Assembly (NCBI GenBank): GCA_004565275.1
Contig: SDOX01000128.1
Location: forward strand, 124,839-188,838
Direction: 5' to 3'
Source: Nannochloropsis salina CCMP1776
Lineage: Eukaryota > Sar > Eustigmatophyceae > Eustigmatales > Monodopsidaceae
DNA length: 64,000 bases
The position numbers and the translations under genes are program-made. Below the pieces are notes generated by a model. That model saw only the letters and a list, made by a program, of their open reading frames with translations. It was not told the DNA's origin and made no database searches. Positions 62,931 through 64,000 of this stretch are shown one piece after another (positions within the stretch are counted from its first letter, which is position 1; each line of letters opens with the position of its first letter).

Positions 62931-64000
62931 CTATGTGACTCGTTCAGGAAAAGGTATGTCAGGCTGCAAATTATACGCATCTGTCCACCCTTCCTGCTCT
63001 TGCAAACCCACGCCCCTATTGCCGCTTGTTTCCTTCCCGAACCAGGAACTTGCCTCCCTCAGGATGCACAACAGCCGCTCACGGCGGGGGGCGGGAAGAA
63101 AGGGAGCGAGCTCCTCCTGCTCCGAGGGGTCGTAAGGCAGCCCAGGGGTCCAGTCAAAGACAGTGGCCATGCGCTCCTGAACAGACAGATGGCCTTTCTC
63201 TTTCCACGCGGGTACCTGGTCCTCAAGCTTCGAATACTGCGTGCAGCTGTAGCGATGCAGTCCGTACGCCTGTGGTGATCGGGCACGACATGGAGGGAAA
63301 GAGAAGAGAGTCCTTTGAGAATATGTAAGAACGAACGGATCAACAGCACGTCTGCATGTTCAACCCTAACCGGAATGCCAGGAGCCCCAAGACCTTGCAG
63401 ACCGGGCCCTGACGTGAAAGAGAAGCCAAACCTACCTTGGTGATCGCCCACATCCATACAATCTGCGCCACGTGCACTCCGCAGAGATTTTGGTAGCAGT
63501 CCGGCAAGCCCAACCACCAGTCATCCGCCCAGTCCTCCCCCCAGACCTCCCGAGATGCCTGACTCATCCTCTTCTCCGCGGTTTCCATCAGCGCAGCCTC
63601 CGAGCCCCCCCGCTCAATCTCATCCAGGAGATTGGTGGCCCTCACAGCCTCGTCGAAGTCCGAGGGCCGAGCGGCGCCGATGACCAGCGTGTGAACGGCG
63701 GGAGCGCCTGAGGGACCAATGGGAAGCCGCCATAGCCAAAGCATGTTATAGATGAGCGGGGGAAGGGGAGAGCAGAGCCCGACGAGGACTTTAGGCGGGC
63801 GGTAAAGCATTCCTCCTGAGATAGTACGAGGGAGAGGAAATAGGTGAGCCCGTCTCACGTTCAGGTAGGGATAGAATCACTCTGATATCGGCACGACATT
63901 ATCGCACTCTATGAATCTCCTACGACATCCCACATATTGAGTCCGCTTCCCCCCCGCTCCCCCTCCACCTTTGTCGGCAGCCGAGATGATAAAGACGCCC
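62931..64000 (-). CDS. Aldo/keto reductase-family oxidoreductase, C-terminal part (runs off the right edge)
   Basis: Three exons in the window: (beyond 64000)-63969, 63815-63436 and 63269-62931, with phases 1 and 0. The joined C-terminal 249 residues begin GVFIISAADKGGMLYRPPKVL, continue with GLCSPLPPLIYNML and AVHTLVIGAARPSDFDEAV, then W..DWWLGLPDCYQN, GVHVAQIVWMWAITKAYGLHRYS and a polar end. VIGAARPSDFDEAVRA is the typical segment where aldo/keto reductases grip the NADPH phosphate, and the GVFIIS..DKGG..Y.PP stretch precedes it in a large-type subfamily found in bacteria and algae. The catalytic Asp-Tyr-Lys-His residues would lie in the missing upstream part. The substrate is unknown. The first splice uses GACAAAG|gtggag, which is weak, but the phase and family continuity support it. 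Confidence 0.78.

Overview
The window is nuclear DNA of a small-genome eukaryote with a photosynthetic secondary plastid, most probably a stramenopile alga. A eustigmatophyte of the Nannochloropsis type is my best guess, but I did this without any database. The reasons are: GC-rich genes packed 0.3-1.4 kb apart on both strands; short GT-AG introns in about half of them; and plastid enzymes (HPPD, FabZ, DapA, a bilin reductase) that start with a signal peptide, three of them with a Phe just after the hydrophobic core (CTAF, IFAF, VESF), the bipartite presequence style of red-derived complex plastids.

Layout, left to right. 1-7.3 kb: 5' part of a TFIIIC-delta-like gene (-), a spliced LOG-type cytokinin-activating enzyme with a C-terminal membrane segment (+), a sedoheptulose-1,7-bisphosphatase without the redox cysteines (+), a DHX33-like DEAH helicase (-). 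8-13.1 kb: a tandem pair of PHO84-type phosphate transporters (+). 14-25.3 kb: V-ATPase subunit B (-), a mini CHORD-like zinc protein (+), a triple-KH RNA-binding protein (-), a ferredoxin-dependent bilin reductase (-) and a seven-exon Sec14/CRAL-TRIO protein (-). 25.9-38.4 kb: an organellar-type RRM protein (+), ribosomal protein S18 (+), a START-like membrane protein (+), adenine phosphoribosyltransferase (-), HPPD (+), plastid FabZ (+) and Mago nashi (-). 39.3-47.6 kb: a type II membrane metalloprotease of bacterial style (+), a choline-monooxygenase-like Rieske protein (+) and a PP1 phosphatase (-). 48.5-64 kb: a UPL3/TRIP12-like HECT ubiquitin ligase (+), a TMEM184/LAZ1-like membrane protein (-), a LanC-like protein (+), a tentative tail-anchored hypothetical (-), plastid dihydrodipicolinate synthase (+) and the 3' half of an aldo/keto reductase (-).

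The genes are a mixture of housekeeping functions and do not form one pathway. Loose themes are plastid metabolism (fatty acid elongation, tocopherol/plastoquinone precursor, lysine, bilin), RNA metabolism (TFIIIC, DHX33, KH, RRM, Mago) and phosphate uptake. Many neighbours are divergent pairs sharing 0.3-0.9 kb, so shared promoters are likely. I see no tRNA or rRNA gene, no transposon, no viral relic and no CRISPR array.

Most spliced models were built by joining exons whose splice phases agree and whose joined protein matches the known family. Two genes (triple-KH and HECT ligase) are each interrupted by a frame change at a G/C homopolymer, which looks more like a base-count error than biology. 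I found no convincing wholly new system. The best leads are the bilin reductase, the membrane-anchored LOG, the metalloprotease with a His-rich insert and the displaced introns of the phosphate transporter pair.
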